NCBI GenBank assembly: GCA_946902875.1
Contig: OX336345.1
Coordinates: 9,827,395 to 9,891,394, forward strand
DNA: 64,000 nucleotides
Reading direction: 5' to 3'
Source: Nematopogon swammerdamellus
Taxonomy: Eukaryota; Arthropoda; Insecta; Lepidoptera; Adelidae
Shown here: one piece after another, positions 10,715 to 21,567 of the stretch
Position numbering within the stretch: position 1 is the stretch's first letter
Layout of the letters: the number at the start of each line of letters is the position of its first letter
Made by a program: the position numbers and the translations under genes
The notes under the pieces: generated by a model
Database searches by the model: none
What the model saw: only the letters and a program-made list of their open reading frames with translations
What the model was told of the DNA's origin: nothing

Positions 10715-10860
10715 TTTAGGGTTGCGTATCCGTACGGGGCCCTATTACTAAGCCTAAGTTACCTGTCCGTCCGTCTGTATGTCCGTCTGTCTGTCTGTCC
10801 TACCTTTAAAGGTCTTTTGAACCGTATTACGGCTATACTGCTTTCGGTTTGGGCTCTAGG
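10715..10860 (-). repeat. Repeat family A, 3' fragment
   Basis: AGGGTTGCGTATCCGTACGG, CCCTATTACTAAGCC, a (GTCT)n-like stretch and TTTTGAACCGTATTACGG identify the tail part only. Confidence 0.7.
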
Positions 10861-10866
10861 TGGAAG

Positions 10867-11290
10867 GTTTTTTTTATGGAAACTGACACGGTTGGCTACA
10901 TCACCTACAACGTCCGTGATGTCAGCCCATAACACCGGGTGAACTAGGTGCCATGTCAGTGCTTCCCCCTTTGATCGTGCCGGCTACACTGAACTGGTCG
11001 GAAAACACAAACTATTTACATAGCCGTTTCGACCGACGTTTCATTCAGTGCGGTGGTACCAACCCGGGCGGGTTAAACCCTACCACGAAGTAAGATTAGG
11101 AGGGAAGGGACCTACAGTTTTACGAAGAATCCGAACCTCGGTCAGCCTTTACATAGCCGTTTCGACCGACGTTTCATTCAGTGCGGTGGTACCAACCCGG
11201 GCGGGTTAAACCCTACCACCAAGTAAGATTAGGAGGGAAGGGACCTACAGTTTTACGAATAATCCGAACCTCGGTCAGCCTCCAACGTGC
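10867..11290 (-). repeat. SINE family D with a 133-bp tandem duplication
   Basis: Body of the SINE from the A-rich tail (plus-strand TTTTATGGAAACTGACACGG) to CCGAACCTCGGTCAGCC. The block 11015-11147 is repeated at 11148-11280, then CTCCAACGTGC begins the tRNA/5S-like head, which is truncated. Confidence 0.8.
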
Positions 11291-11419
11291 AAGGGTGCTT
11301 TTTATTATTTATTATTATTATTAAATACTTTGCCCTAATACTCGATGCACTAATGTTTTATATATAGCAAACTATATATTTTTTGGATTCTGCTTTTCAT
11401 TTAATTAATTCATTAATTT

Positions 11420-11625
11420 AATTAGTTTATTTTTATTTTTATTGTACGCTCGACATATGGCGCCGAGGCACCCATGAGGTGTCCTAACGGCGCCCATGGG
11501 TCCCCTAAGGGATGCAATCTCTGCCCAGTGCACGTGGTGCGGAGGTGGAAAGGGGGCGGCGGGATCGAGTTAAACAGCTCCTCCGAGCACTGCCCATGGA
11601 ATAAGCGATAGAACACTTGGCATTC
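11420..11625 (-). pseudogene. LINE reverse transcriptase C-terminal fragment
   Basis: The minus-strand frame contains QVFYRLFHGQCSEELFNSIP, the carboxy-terminal block of CR1/Jockey-like LINE ORF2 proteins. The LINE at 17023-19104 has the comparable LFYRYYHGRCSVELASLIP. It is followed by a loss of similarity and an A-rich tail (plus-strand TTTATTTTTATTTTTATTG near 11428). 5'-truncated and inactive. Confidence 0.65.
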
Positions 11626-12084
11626 GATTTTGAGAATTATATTATGATAATTATTATTTTTTCTCCGATTATATAAGAACTTTATCACAGCTCTATTATT
11701 ATAAGAGTGAGAATGGTTGCTAACCAACTTTAAATCGTTATAGATCCTAAATGGTCATTCGAAATGAAAAATTATAAGAGAAACCTAAAGATCATTTTCA
11801 AATACCTATTCAACGATACCCCACTTAACATAGTTAGTCAACTTTCATTTTTTCTTTTTCACAATATGGCACCTAGTTGTCGCCATATTGAATTTTGATT
11901 ACTGTCATGTCTTCAGTGACACTCGCAAGATTAAGACAAATCGATTGACGTAAGAATCATCAAAATCGGCCCACGCGTTTGGTCTCTAGTGTGCCACAAA
12001 GGAACAAACATACATACATACATACATAGGCTGATAAACACATTACCCTTCTTTGCGTCGCGCAGTCGGGTAATAATCGAAATC

Positions 12085-12375
12085 GATTGAAGTGGTACAG
12101 AATTATTCGCCATATGTGTCAAACTGCAAATTGCTGAAAAAGTCCACATCACAAAAGTTTTGCTGAAGGTAACCACACACCATAGTATTTTGTTGATTTT
12201 TTCGAAAACCGCTGAACCAATTTCGATAAAATTTAAATGGGATCAGCTCGGAAGTATGACCTAACAAACAAATTTTCAAAATCAGCCCACAATTGACGGA
12301 GTAATCACGTAACAAACATACAAAAAAACATACACTCGAATTGATAACCTCCTCCTTTTGTGAAGTCGGTTAAAA
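12085..12375 (+). repeat. Repeat family B, tail part
   Basis: AAAATCAGCCCACAATTGAC, CACTCGAATTGATAACCTCC and TTTTGTGAAGTCGGTTAAAA form the conserved end also seen at 3050-3220 and, inverted, at 39750-39800. Confidence 0.65.
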
Positions 12376-12384
12376 ATAAGTAAA

Positions 12385-13175
12385 AGTAAAACATTCACGG
12401 GGGTCTCCATACAAGAAACTAAAAAGTGTATGCGCGCCATATACCGAAAACAGTATGAAGCATTTTAACTAATCATGAATTTTAACTAATATGAAGCATT
12501 TCATAAAACACACCATAGATGGGGTTAGTGGCGCTGACCATGACATGGCGATAGGCGTGGGGAATATATTATACAGCAGGCAACATATTATATTATAAAT
12601 TTACAGCATTTATAACGTTAGAAATATTCCACCACATCTGCTGTTTGCTGTAATGCTGTTTTGCTATTTATCTCGTACGTACCGCCATCTAGTTGATATA
12701 ATAAAAATTATTTGTTGTAGCCTGTAGGTATTTGAAGCTCTCGCTCGATAGAGGGCAGTGTTTATAGTATTTTGTAACTTAACCCTTAATGCGATGACTT
12801 AAGGTTACATTTTAAATAATTAAATAAAACAGCAGACTCGCACGTTGGAAATATATCATAGACTAGACTGCTGTTTCTTAGAAACAGCAACCATAAACAG
12901 CAGACTGGCACGTTAGAAATATATTATAATTCTGCCTGCTGTATTCCCGTGATATAATATTTATCTCTTATTTCAATTATGCTAGTTATTCCAACAGCGT
13001 TAGGTTCAAATTCCAACACCACCAAAAACAGCATTCTAACGATACAGCACTTTAAAACAGCTGCGATATAAAAACAGCAGATCATTATAACGTGCTGTTG
13101 AAAAACAGCCGTTGTCCCCCTCTCTACATGGCGATACGGAGCCCTCGTTGCGCGAGTTCGGCTCGCACTTGGCCG
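12385..13175 (-). repeat. Repeat family A, head half, split by an insert
   Basis: ATGAAGCATTTTAACTAATC, then CACACCATAGATGGG and CATGGCGATA lie left of the insert; CGGAGCCCTCGTTGC and CTCGCACTTGGCCGGTTTTT lie right of it. Together they match the head half at 24655-24895 read on the other strand. Confidence 0.75.
12554..13125. mobile_element. Unidentified 572-bp insert flanked by an 11-bp duplication
   Basis: ACATGGCGATA stands at 12543-12553 and again at 13126-13136, exactly where family A is interrupted. The insert is rich in AACAGCAGACT and CACGTTAGAAATATAT motifs in both orientations (for example CAGACTCGCACGTTGGAAAT near 12833 and CAGACTGGCACGTTAGAAAT near 12902). No long terminal inverted repeat, poly(A) or ORF is visible. 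An 11-bp duplication fits target-primed insertion, but the superfamily is unknown. Confidence 0.6.
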
Positions 13176-13179
13176 GTTT

Positions 13180-13340
13180 TTAATATTTGTATTTTGTATT
13201 ATTTGTTAGGATATCCGCCATAATAACTAATAAGTAAAACAACACATACATAAGTATTCTGTGAAAATTTCAACTGACCTTTAAAAGTTAGGGCAGACAG
13301 ACAGACAGACGGACGGCGTAAGTTTGGTACGGATACGGAA
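13180..13340 (+). repeat. Repeat family A, tail half
   Basis: TTATTTGTTAGGATATCCGC, TTCTGTGAAAATTTCAACTG, (GACA)n and GTTTGGTACGGATACGGAAA match the family A tail in plus orientation. It directly abuts the minus-orientation head fragment, an inverted junction of the kind also seen at 32203. Confidence 0.7.
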
Positions 13341-13884
13341 ATCTAAAAATAACCTAAGGAAATAACTATCAAAATGGGTGTTTTCGAAAGTTCCTAGAAT
13401 ACTTGCGGCATTCCCTGCCGGATGGCAAGGCTTACCCTTTAAAAACTCTCTTGAGCACAAACTATATAGGTACCGATAATAGAGAAGCACATAAAAATTG
13501 ACAATAGGTTCAACGCGTGCCTTCGGTCGTCGCGTCCATTGTACCTATATGGTACAGGGCAAGCAAATATAGTATGAATACCATATTATGGTAAATTGAT
13601 AAATTGATTGCAGGAAATGTAAAAATTTCACCCGTTATAATGTAAGTAGGTACCTGTTACTTTATATTTTGGCATCTACCCACTTTCTTCCTTATTAACA
13701 AGCAACGAGTTCTTGCATTTAAAAGATCTTCTCGAAATATTTCAAGTAGGTAGGTACCTAACTAGGACCACTGCTATACTATACACCTATACTATAAGTT
13801 CTTGGTAGTGCCTAACTACCTACCTGTAGAGTTGTCTGAATTGATGTAAAAACGAGTGTAAAAATAAAAAACAAAGAAAAATCA
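13341..13884. other. No recognised feature
   Basis: Mostly AT-rich unique-looking sequence with GTAGGTACCTA strings. Could be intron of the minus-strand gene beginning at 13973. Confidence 0.4.
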
Positions 13885-13890
13885 TCTCAC

Positions 13891-13973
13891 TTAGTGTCAT
13901 GATCTTCCTGTTGTATTGACTTCTGTTTCTGGAGCTGGTCGTAGAATCCTTTCCACATCGATTCTTCATCCAT
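13891..13973 (-). CDS. Candidate first coding exon of a host gene
   Basis: On the minus strand CAACATGG gives a good start context. The frame (27 codons plus 2 nt) begins MDEESMWKGFYDQLQKQKS and is strongly hydrophilic, then meets a splice donor AA|GTGAGA at 13890-13885. Upstream lies a GC-richer segment shared with a plus-strand exon at 14400. I do not recognise the protein, and the following exon was not located in the TE-rich sequence below 13.9 kb. The evidence is start context, composition and donor only. Confidence 0.45.
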
Positions 13974-14399
13974 GTTGACCGTGTCCTATGCAGCGTGCTA
14001 CCGGTGAAGTCGTAGCTGCCAGCCAGACTACGAATACTCACACACTTACTTACACGTATTTTTGTAAACAGTGACGTCTACACTGAAGAAAGTTACATTA
14101 CCTGCACTATTTGCTGGTATGTTATCTGCCTTTCATTGCAATCACCACTGAGCGAATAACGTCGCGGTCCAATTACAAAAAAACCCGGTTTAGCATTTAA
14201 AAATATACGCGAGATTCTACACAGTGTTGGCGAACGACCTCTGTCCGCGACTGCAGGCGGTGAGACTGGCGAACAACAGAACCACACCGGCGGCGGCGCG
14301 CGGCATACAGTCACCGCGCGTGAATTTGTAATTTGTCGACTTCTCAGATCAAACAAAACGCAAATCTAACCGAGATAAACTGTTCTGCAGGTTCGTTTA
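13974..14399. promoter_or_regulatory. Possible divergent promoter / 5' UTR region
   Basis: 426 bp between a minus-strand ATG (13973) and a plus-strand ATG (14400), each opening a short frame that ends in a splice donor. It contains the GC-rich stretch 14220-14335 (CGCGCGGCATACAG, CACCGGCGGCGGCG) in AT-rich surroundings. No TATA box is clear. Confidence 0.35.
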
Positions 14400-14620
14400 A
14401 TGTCTTCAGTCAACGGTAAGTACCTAATTACCGCAAAGACACTATTTTATAAGTTTGATGACCCCGCCTACATAACACGACGGGCGTAAAGCCAAAATAG
14501 GTAGGTACCTACGTGTGTATAGATTTCATGTTTTGTTTTCCAGTGAATGTCATGAAAGGGGCATTGCCTGAAGTGAGATCATACATGAAAATACACGACA
14601 CGGCCATGCGAGACGCATAA
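14400..14620 (+). CDS. Candidate two-exon 30-aa ORF
   Basis: Exon 1 is ATG TCT TCA GTC AAC G (14400-14415) followed by donor GTAAGT. A 128-bp intron ends GTTTTGTTTTCCAG at 14543. Exon 2 (14544-14620) continues the frame to TAA, giving a 30-residue peptide with MKGALPEVRSYMKIHD in its middle. Donor, pyrimidine tract and acceptor are near consensus. The family is not recognised. It could be a microprotein or the 5' end of a gene whose true acceptor lies elsewhere. No AATAAA was seen soon after the stop. Confidence 0.45.
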
Positions 14621-14787
14621 TTTCATAATATTTAATTAATGAGTAAAAGCAGATTTATCGCCTCTAGAATTTTGCCAAACTCGCAAACTTTACAAGGCGC
14701 CTAGCAATCAGACATTGCTCATATCGAGTAATGAACAGTGATAGTAATGAATGAATGACTACGGCAGGCATTGACTTATATATTACT

Positions 14788-15005
14788 AGCTGTGGCGGCT
14801 CCGTCCGCTCTCATATTTCACTTCACTGCTAACCTCATAAAGCCATTTAGCGTGATAGTAAATAGCCTATAGTTGATGGGAAGAATCAAGCTAGCCGTAA
14901 ATTTTTTTTTTAATAAAATCGGTTCAGTGGTTCTCCTGTTATAAGCGGACAGACAGACATACACTCAGACACTCAGACAGAAAGCAGACGTTGGATTTTA
15001 TTATA
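14788..15005 (-). mobile_element. Helitron-like fragment
   Basis: ACTAGCTGTGGCGGCTCCGT is the reverse complement of a degenerate 3' hairpin plus CTAG end. It is followed by AATCGGTTCAGTGGTTCTCC and CAGACAGACATACACTCAG, typical of the short Helitrons elsewhere in the window. Confidence 0.5.
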
Positions 15006-15514
15006 GGTAAGGAAGGAAGGAAGGAAGGATATCACTGACGGCAGGGTTCTCCAGGAGAATTACCTACTTTTGGTGGCAATGCCTGTGTGCTCTTTATATT
15101 AGCATTCGTCAAGCCTGACATGTGCACAGACAGACACTCAATGTCGTATCATAATTAATTACATAATATGCAAAATACAAATTATCTATTCAGTATCTAA
15201 GTAGACTCTTACAAGAACGCTTTGTCCCTCCGCTTCACTCCGTCCCAACGTGCTTACGTCACCGTGAGCCTCGGATCACTGACTCACGCACGACCGGGTA
15301 TTCACGGAAGACCCCTTATGGCTGTCTCACTGAGCAAACTTACCTGCCAGACTGGTTGAGGTTTATGTAAAAAACATAACCATCCTATTGTTTCGCGCAG
15401 TCGGGTAAAACACGCATATCACCAGACCAAACTGAACAAATTTCTAGATTTGGTCAAGTAGGTAACCTCGAGTAGGTTACTTACAATAAAATACAGTCAG
15501 AAAAATATTTCGCA

Positions 15515-15928
15515 TGAAGGCATGCGTTTGACTCGAATTTCAAGAAATGTACCGCCAATATTACTTACCTGACTCAGTTATATAAAACTATGTAAAACTA
15601 TCAACAACAACAGTCTATGTAAAACTTCATCTATCAGCGCAGATCGCTAGCTTTTTGAAAACATGATTTGATTAACTTCGCTCGATAGAAAAAAATCATG
15701 AACGGCATGTCTGAATGTCGGAATGTTATAAAACCGTATTTAAGGCAGCGTGACCAAATCAAAGCTTTGCAAAAAATATATTTTATTTGTTGAATATATA
15801 ATATCTAAATCCGTGACTTTTTATTTTTTTGTTTCGAGCCGTAGTTTTGGAATAAAAAAATAAAAACCTAATTTTTTATTGATTGATTGTGTTGCATCCT
15901 ACTCCAACCAGCGAAAGCGGCCGCGCGG
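15515..15928 (+). repeat. Repeat family C (continues at 20011), target of Transib element 1
   Basis: TTTGACTCGAATTTCAAGAA, TTAACTTCGCTCGATAGAAA, GCGTGACCAAATCAAAGC and GTTGCATCCTACTCCAACC are shared, inverted, with 62360-62805. The copy is interrupted at CAGCGAAAGCGG and resumes after the insertion at GGCGCCTTGAAAGAGG (20014-20029). Confidence 0.8.
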
Positions 15929-16135
15929 CGGCGCACACTGGTCCCAAATTGAAAAAAAGCGGACTTACGAATTTAGTCGGGATTTTCGGGTTTTTTTGTT
16001 ATCTGTCTGTCATATTATGTTAAAGAGATTCGTATAAAGTACAAATTGACCTAACTGAATAGAATACTTCGAAGAAAAAAAATATTTTTCTTTTTTTACT
16101 ATGGAGAAAAACACATTTTCTCTATTTGTCTTCGT

Positions 16136-16510
16136 GGAACCTAGTGGAACCTCACAGTTCAATATGATAATAATGTACTAGCATGAGGTCTTCCAGATGG
16201 CTATCAAAGTTGCTGCATCGGCTTGCATCGGAGCGACTTTAACAAACTTTTATGTTTTTGAAAAAAATACATACTATTATTATTATTGTAATCGGTGTAG
16301 TTTCATATGTATATCAAAAAGTTTCAAGAACGTCTATTTGTTAATTGCACACAAACGTAAATAAAAAAATAAAACAATTTTTTTCTGTCTTTTTCTTTGC
16401 GGAACCTAGTGGAACCTCACAGATTGATATGTTAATAATGTACTATAGCATGAAGTCTTCAAGATGGCTATTAAAGTTGTCACAGTAGCTTTCATCCGAG
16501 CGTATTTGAT
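16136..16510. repeat. Tandem subrepeats inside the arms of Transib 1
   Basis: TGGAACCTAGTGGAACCTCA with the following ATGTACTA.GCATGA.GTCTTC, AGATGGCTAT and GGAGCG occurs near 16136 and again near 16401 (period about 265 bp). It is mirrored in the right arm (about 19430-19810). Subrepeats in long arms resemble foldback transposons. Confidence 0.7.
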
Positions 16511-16848
16511 AAACTTTCCATAAAAAAAAATCACAATAATGTTATTATTATGCTGATAACTAGTAATAACTGTAAAGACTTTGTCAATACGTGAAACCAC
16601 TTAAAATATTAAAACGATAAGTGGACATTTAATAGGTCAATACACTTAAACGCGAATATCTCAAGCGGTTTCACGAGAAACCTTGTCATCCACACTGCAA
16701 TTTCCAAACTGAAAAACAAAAATAATGACGATTTAACACTGTTCATGAAAGAAAAATTACATAAAGCAAGAGTACTATTCCGAAAACATATTTTTAACTT
16801 GCCTTAACTTGCCTTTAACTTGAATCCATTATGATGACAAATAAATGT

Positions 16849-17022
16849 CTAATGGGTCGTTCTCTTTTTCAACTTCAGTGACTACGTATGTCTCCTCTTC
16901 GTCATCATCGAGGAATGAATATGACTCGTGTATATCTACCAACTCTTTTGCTTCTGGAAGCAAATCTAGATTTAAAATATAGGTTATTATTATTATTTCT
17001 TGATTATATAGCAGCTTAGTAT
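16849..17022. other. Interior of Transib 1 left of the LINE
   Basis: About 170 bp with no match in the right arm. It contains TCCTCTTCGTCATCATCGAG. It may be leftover internal sequence of the element; no ORF assigned. Confidence 0.35.
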
Positions 17023-19104
17023 TTTTTTTTTATGTAAACCAGCATGTGTGGCTGTGCCGAGCGACCAATGGTGCAGTCGACAGAGCCAAAATCACCTCTC
17101 CTCGCGAAACCACGCTCAGTTAGGGGCATGCCAGCAGATTTGCGGACTGTTGCTAGGCTGTCTAGCCCGTTAATACGACGCTTGAAGACTCCCAGGTTAA
17201 AGGATTCCGGAAATACAGTTCAGTACAGTTCAATACAGACAGTTCCACACTCTAGCGGTGCGACAAAGAAACGATTTAGAGAATCGATTGGTTCTCAAAA
17301 GCCCAATGTCAACAACAAAAGGGTGCTGAGTCTCTCTGCGACGAGTCATGCGGAGATAGGACGGGTGGCAGGGAATAAGGGATGCTAGTTCCACAGAGCA
17401 GCGTCCGTGATAGTATCTGTAAAACAGACTAAGCGAACCCACAAATCGTCTGTGACTCAGAGACTCCAGACCATCTGTAAGTTTCGGGTTACCAACAAGA
17501 CGGATGTCTCGGCGCTGTATCGAGTTCAAGGACGCAAGCAGATAATGCGGACTACCCTCCCAGATGTGACTGCAGTACTCCATCACCGGCCTAATCTGTG
17601 TTTTGTACAACAAGAATCGTTGTGCCGGTGAGAAGAGCCGCCGATTGCGGAAAAGTATTCCCAATTTTCTGGATGCAGTTTTGGCCTTAGACTCGATTAG
17701 TTGCCGGAAACCCACTTCTTTGGATATAGTGGTGCCCAGGAGGTTCAGGTGCTGCGAGACAGGTACAACGCTACCTTGGAAACTAGCTTGGAAAGGAAAG
17801 GGATCGACCTTAGCAGATAATGCGCAGCACTGAGTCTTACTAACGTTGAAGGCGACAAGGTTCTCCTGGCCCCATAAAGCTACTTTTCCGAGAACGTTAT
17901 CGACCTTATCAACAACTGAACGTTGAGCCTCCCTGTGCCGCGAATCTCTACTCTTCCATTCCTTAACATAGCCCTCGTGCTCCGTGCAGTGTGCATAGCT
18001 GTGTATCATGCCCAAGGACAGTAGATCGTTTATAAATATTAAGAAAAGCGTAGGCGACTGCACAGAGCCCTGCGGAACACCAGCGTTGATTGGAAAGTCG
18101 TCCGATTTCGAGCCATCGATGGTAATGAAGATGGAACGACCTGCCAAAAAGCTGGCGATCCAGGTGCAGAGTTTGGGTGGAATGCCGAAGGACGGAAGCT
18201 TGCCTAGGAGGCCTCGGTGCCAAACGCGGTCGAAAGCCTTGGAGATATCCAGGCCGACTGCCAGCGACTCCCCAAAATTGTCCAATCTTTTGGCCCATAT
18301 ATGCGTAACGTACATTAGAAGATCTCCTGTTGACCGCGCTTTCCGGAATCCGTACTGCTTGTCATCCAGGAGTTTATTTGCTTCTAAGTACGTTAGGAGC
18401 TGGGTGTTAATAAGGCGCTCCATAACTTTACATAATAGTGAAGTTATCGCAATAGGCCGATAGTTGAAGGGGTTCGCGGAGTCTCCCTTCTTTGGAACCG
18501 GTTGGACCGAGGCTCTTTTCCAGAAAGAGGGTACAATCCCACGGGCGAAGGAGAGACGGAAAAGACGGGAGATTATTGGTGTCAACTCAGGGGCAGAAAT
18601 CTTGAGCACTATGGCTGGAATGCCATCAGGACCACTACTCTTCGAAGTGTCTAACGTTCTCAAACATTTGAATACCTGTCTAGGGTGCATCTTCGGCTCC
18701 ATCATCGAAATCCCACAGCGTGGTATCAAGGGAGGAGTTGCACCCTGGTCATCCAACGTTGAGTTAGACACGAAAAGACGAGCAAAAATGTTCACCTTTT
18801 CCTTCGCGAGGATAGCGAGTGATCCGTCAGACCGTTCCAGGGGTGGTGTAGCAGAGCGACAGAAGTTTCGTCCGATAGAGTTGGCGAGAGACCAGAATGC
18901 GCGGCTGCCGGTCGGGCATCGCACTAGTCTCTCGCCAATTCTATGATCGTGCTTGGACTTGGCCACGATGAGTGTTCGCTTGCAAGACCTGGAGGAGGCG
19001 TTAAGTGCGCGCCTTGCCTCAGCGGTACGTGCGGAGAGCCACCGCCTGTAGGCTTGGTTCTTGGCCTCGACAGCTATGCGGCATAGACGGTTGAACCATG
19101 GCTT
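17023..19104 (-). mobile_element. 5'-truncated non-LTR retrotransposon (Jockey/CR1-like)
   Basis: Minus-strand LINE fragment. The 3' end is probably at the T-run near 17023-17033 (poly(A) on the element strand). The 5' truncation point coincides with the inner edge of the Transib right arm near 19104. No endonuclease domain or ORF1 is present. Confidence 0.75.
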
Positions 19105-19116
19105 ATTTGTCATCAT
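17230..19116 (-). pseudogene. LINE reverse transcriptase, catalytic motif lost
   Basis: The open frame of 628 aa lacks the endonuclease. It starts at an internal Met supplied partly by Transib arm sequence (MMTNKPWFNRLC). RT motifs: SSGPDGIPA at 160-168, a PVPKKG box near 207, motif A GLDISKAFD at 288-296 and motif B AGVPQGSVQSP at 345-355. Where YADD is expected (374-377) the sequence reads YAHC, so both catalytic aspartates of motif C are gone. The C-terminal part (FYRYYHGRCSVEL, then CRTARVWN) is typical of insect Jockey/CR1-clade ORF2. The frame is otherwise open, so the loss may be recent. It cannot be an active RT as read. Confidence 0.85.
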
Positions 19117-20060
19117 AATGTATTCAAGTCATAAAGGCAACTTAAAAATATGTTTTCGTAATAGTACTCTTGCTTTATGTAATTTTTCTTTCATGAACAG
19201 TGTTAAATCGTCATTATTTTTGTTTTTCAGTTTGGAAATTGCAGTGCGGATGACAAGGTTTCTCGTGAAACCGCTTGAGACATTCGCGTTTAAGTGTATT
19301 GAACTATTAAATGTCCACTTATCGTGTTAATATTTTAAGGGGTTTCACGAATTGACAAAGTCTTTACAGTTATTACTAGTTATCAGCATAATAATAACAT
19401 TATTGTGATTTTTTTTAATGGAAAGTTTATCAAATACGCTCGGATGAAAGCTACTGTGACAACTTTAGTAGCCATCTTGAAGACCTCATGCTATAGTATA
19501 TAATTAACATATCAATCTGTGAGGTTCCACTAGGTTCCGCAAAGAAAAAGACAGAAAAAAATTGTTTTATTTTTTTATTTACGTTTGTGTGCAATTAACA
19601 AATGTACGTTCTTGAAACTTTTTGATATACATATGAAACTACACCGATTACAATAATAATAATAGTATGTATTTTTTTCAAAAACATAAAAGTTTGTTAA
19701 AGTCGCTCCGATGCAAGTCGATGCAGCAACTTTGATAGCCATCTGGAAGACCTCATGGTAGTACATTATTATCATATTGAACTGTGAGGTTCCACTAGGT
19801 TCCACGAAGACAAATAGAGAAAATGTGTTTTTCTCCATAGTAAAAAAAGAAAAATATTTTTTTTCTTCGAAGTATTCTATTCAGTTAGGTCAATTTGTAC
19901 TTTATACGAATCTCTTTAACATAATATGACAGACAGATAACAAAAAAACCCGAAAATCCCGACTAAATTCGTAAGTCCGCTTTTTTTCAATTTGGGACCA
20001 GTGTGCGGCGGCGCGGCGCCTTGAAAGAGGTTTGAATACGGGTTGACAAGTTTCTACGTG

Positions 20061-20850
20061 GAACCCAAACCCCTAAATTTCAGGAAAGAGTAAACCCAAG
20101 TAACTAGTAGATACCTATTACCTAATCTGTAGTAAAGCCCATGTTAACGGCTCTTATGAAAGAAGTTAAGCACGCCCCGCCCACACGCAGTCAAGCATTT
20201 CTGAAGTGGATTCACTTAGGCATGTCTGACATTATGTAGGTAGAACTTCAGTCATGTATTTGTGACATAAAACTCAGTCAAGCATTTTTAAATAGGGATG
20301 TACCTACACCACAATCAAGACTTTCTGAGAATTCGAGCATTTTCCTCGGCGTTTCTTGAACAACACGATGCTTAATGGTTACGATACGACCACCGAACAT
20401 TACGACTAATTAGGTACAATATTCTAGGTAATGACAAAATTCCTTTCTCACCCTACATTGAGGGTCGTCACTGCTCATTAAAATAATTGTATTGTATTGT
20501 TTATTGATCATTCTGGCGGCAGTTAGACGGTTCGATTATACCACAGAATACTTCTCTGATCTGTGGATTATACCTACCGCGATGTTTGAGAGCAAGATTA
20601 ACAATTTTGCTGAGAGTTCTGACTACAAAGACTTATTGATTAAGTTTATCAGGTGTAAAGAGCCTCTGTCAAACTTTGATATTACTTACGTAATTTGTAT
20701 TTTGTAGATAATCTGTAGATAATGTTTTGGAAAATCTATGGTTTTGGAGATAATCTTGGCGTGTGACTGTGCTCATCGACTTCATAAATCGATTTACTGA
20801 ATGAATAAAGGAGGAAAGGTACGGTGTGTGTAGTGTAGCGTATATTTATT
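20061..20850. other. No recognised feature
   Basis: Past the end of repeat C (about 20060). A 71-codon frame at 20492-20707 has no recognisable domain. Confidence 0.4.
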
Positions 20851-21073
20851 ACCAGACATCGGAATCCGCGGGGCACGAATACGACCTTGTTAGGGATTGA
20901 CTACGGCGATCAATAAACAATCGACACTGTTACGATACTCATATTTATTTGTTTGTTGTATTTTATTCATGGGTTATTTCAGACCTGAATACTTATACAC
21001 CTACAGTACTTATGTATATAAACATGTATACTTTATGTTAACGATTAAGTAAATATAATACATATTTATATAA

Positions 21074-21567
21074 GGTCTTTCAAAATTAGTTCATAGTACG
21101 CTAAGGGGGGGGTTCTGTATCATATAGGGAGTAAAACCTATATACAAATTTTTGGACCTTGAGCTTTTTTTAAGTAAAAAATTTTTTTATGTAGGTATTT
21201 AAATAAAAAAATAGGTGGTTGATTTTTATAACCTAATCGATTCAGTTTCATAACAGTAACAAAAAAGTCTTCATGACCATTATGATGTAACACGTGTAAG
21301 TTGGTAAAAAAAATTAAATTCTTTCTGTTCCATACTAATAAAATTAAAATTTACGGTTTTTCACAAATTCTGAAAGAAAGAGATATACGTGTTGGAAGAC
21401 TTTTTTGTTCCTAGCACGAAACCGAAACGATTAAGAAAAATTTTTTTTTTACATTTAGCATGAAAAAAAAAATTTTTGTGAAAAAAAAAATTCTTTGTTC
21501 TTCAAAAGTGATCTATTTCCGATACAGAACCCCCCCTTAGCTTACTATGAACTAATTTTGTAAGACC
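21074..21567. mobile_element. MITE G, copy 1
   Basis: TIRs GGTCTTTCAAAATTAGTTCA and TGAACTAATTTTGTAAGACC, with inner ATAGTACGCTAAGG/CCTTAGCTTACTAT. The interior has AATAGGTGGTTGATTTTTAT and AACACGTGTAAGTTGG. No ORF. Nested in the hAT above. Confidence 0.8.

Larger units (their letters stand above)
15934..20005. mobile_element. Transib-type DNA transposon 1, giant inverted arms, LINE inside
   Basis: Both ends read CACACTGGTCCCAAATTG inward, and CGGCG stands immediately outside each (15929-15933 and 20006-20010). A 5-bp GC-rich CGNCG duplication and a CAC heptamer-like terminus are Transib hallmarks. Left arm 15934-16848 and right arm 19104-20005 are inverted copies of about 0.9 kb, far longer than the usual short Transib TIR. 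No transposase remains; the interior is a 5'-truncated LINE. A related target copy without the insertion lies near 62410. Confidence 0.8.

Noticed and set aside
19575..19838. 87-codon frame in the arm of Transib 1
   Set aside because: The mirror copy in the left arm (16100-16370) has an in-frame stop, and the frame spans subrepeats; no recognisable protein.
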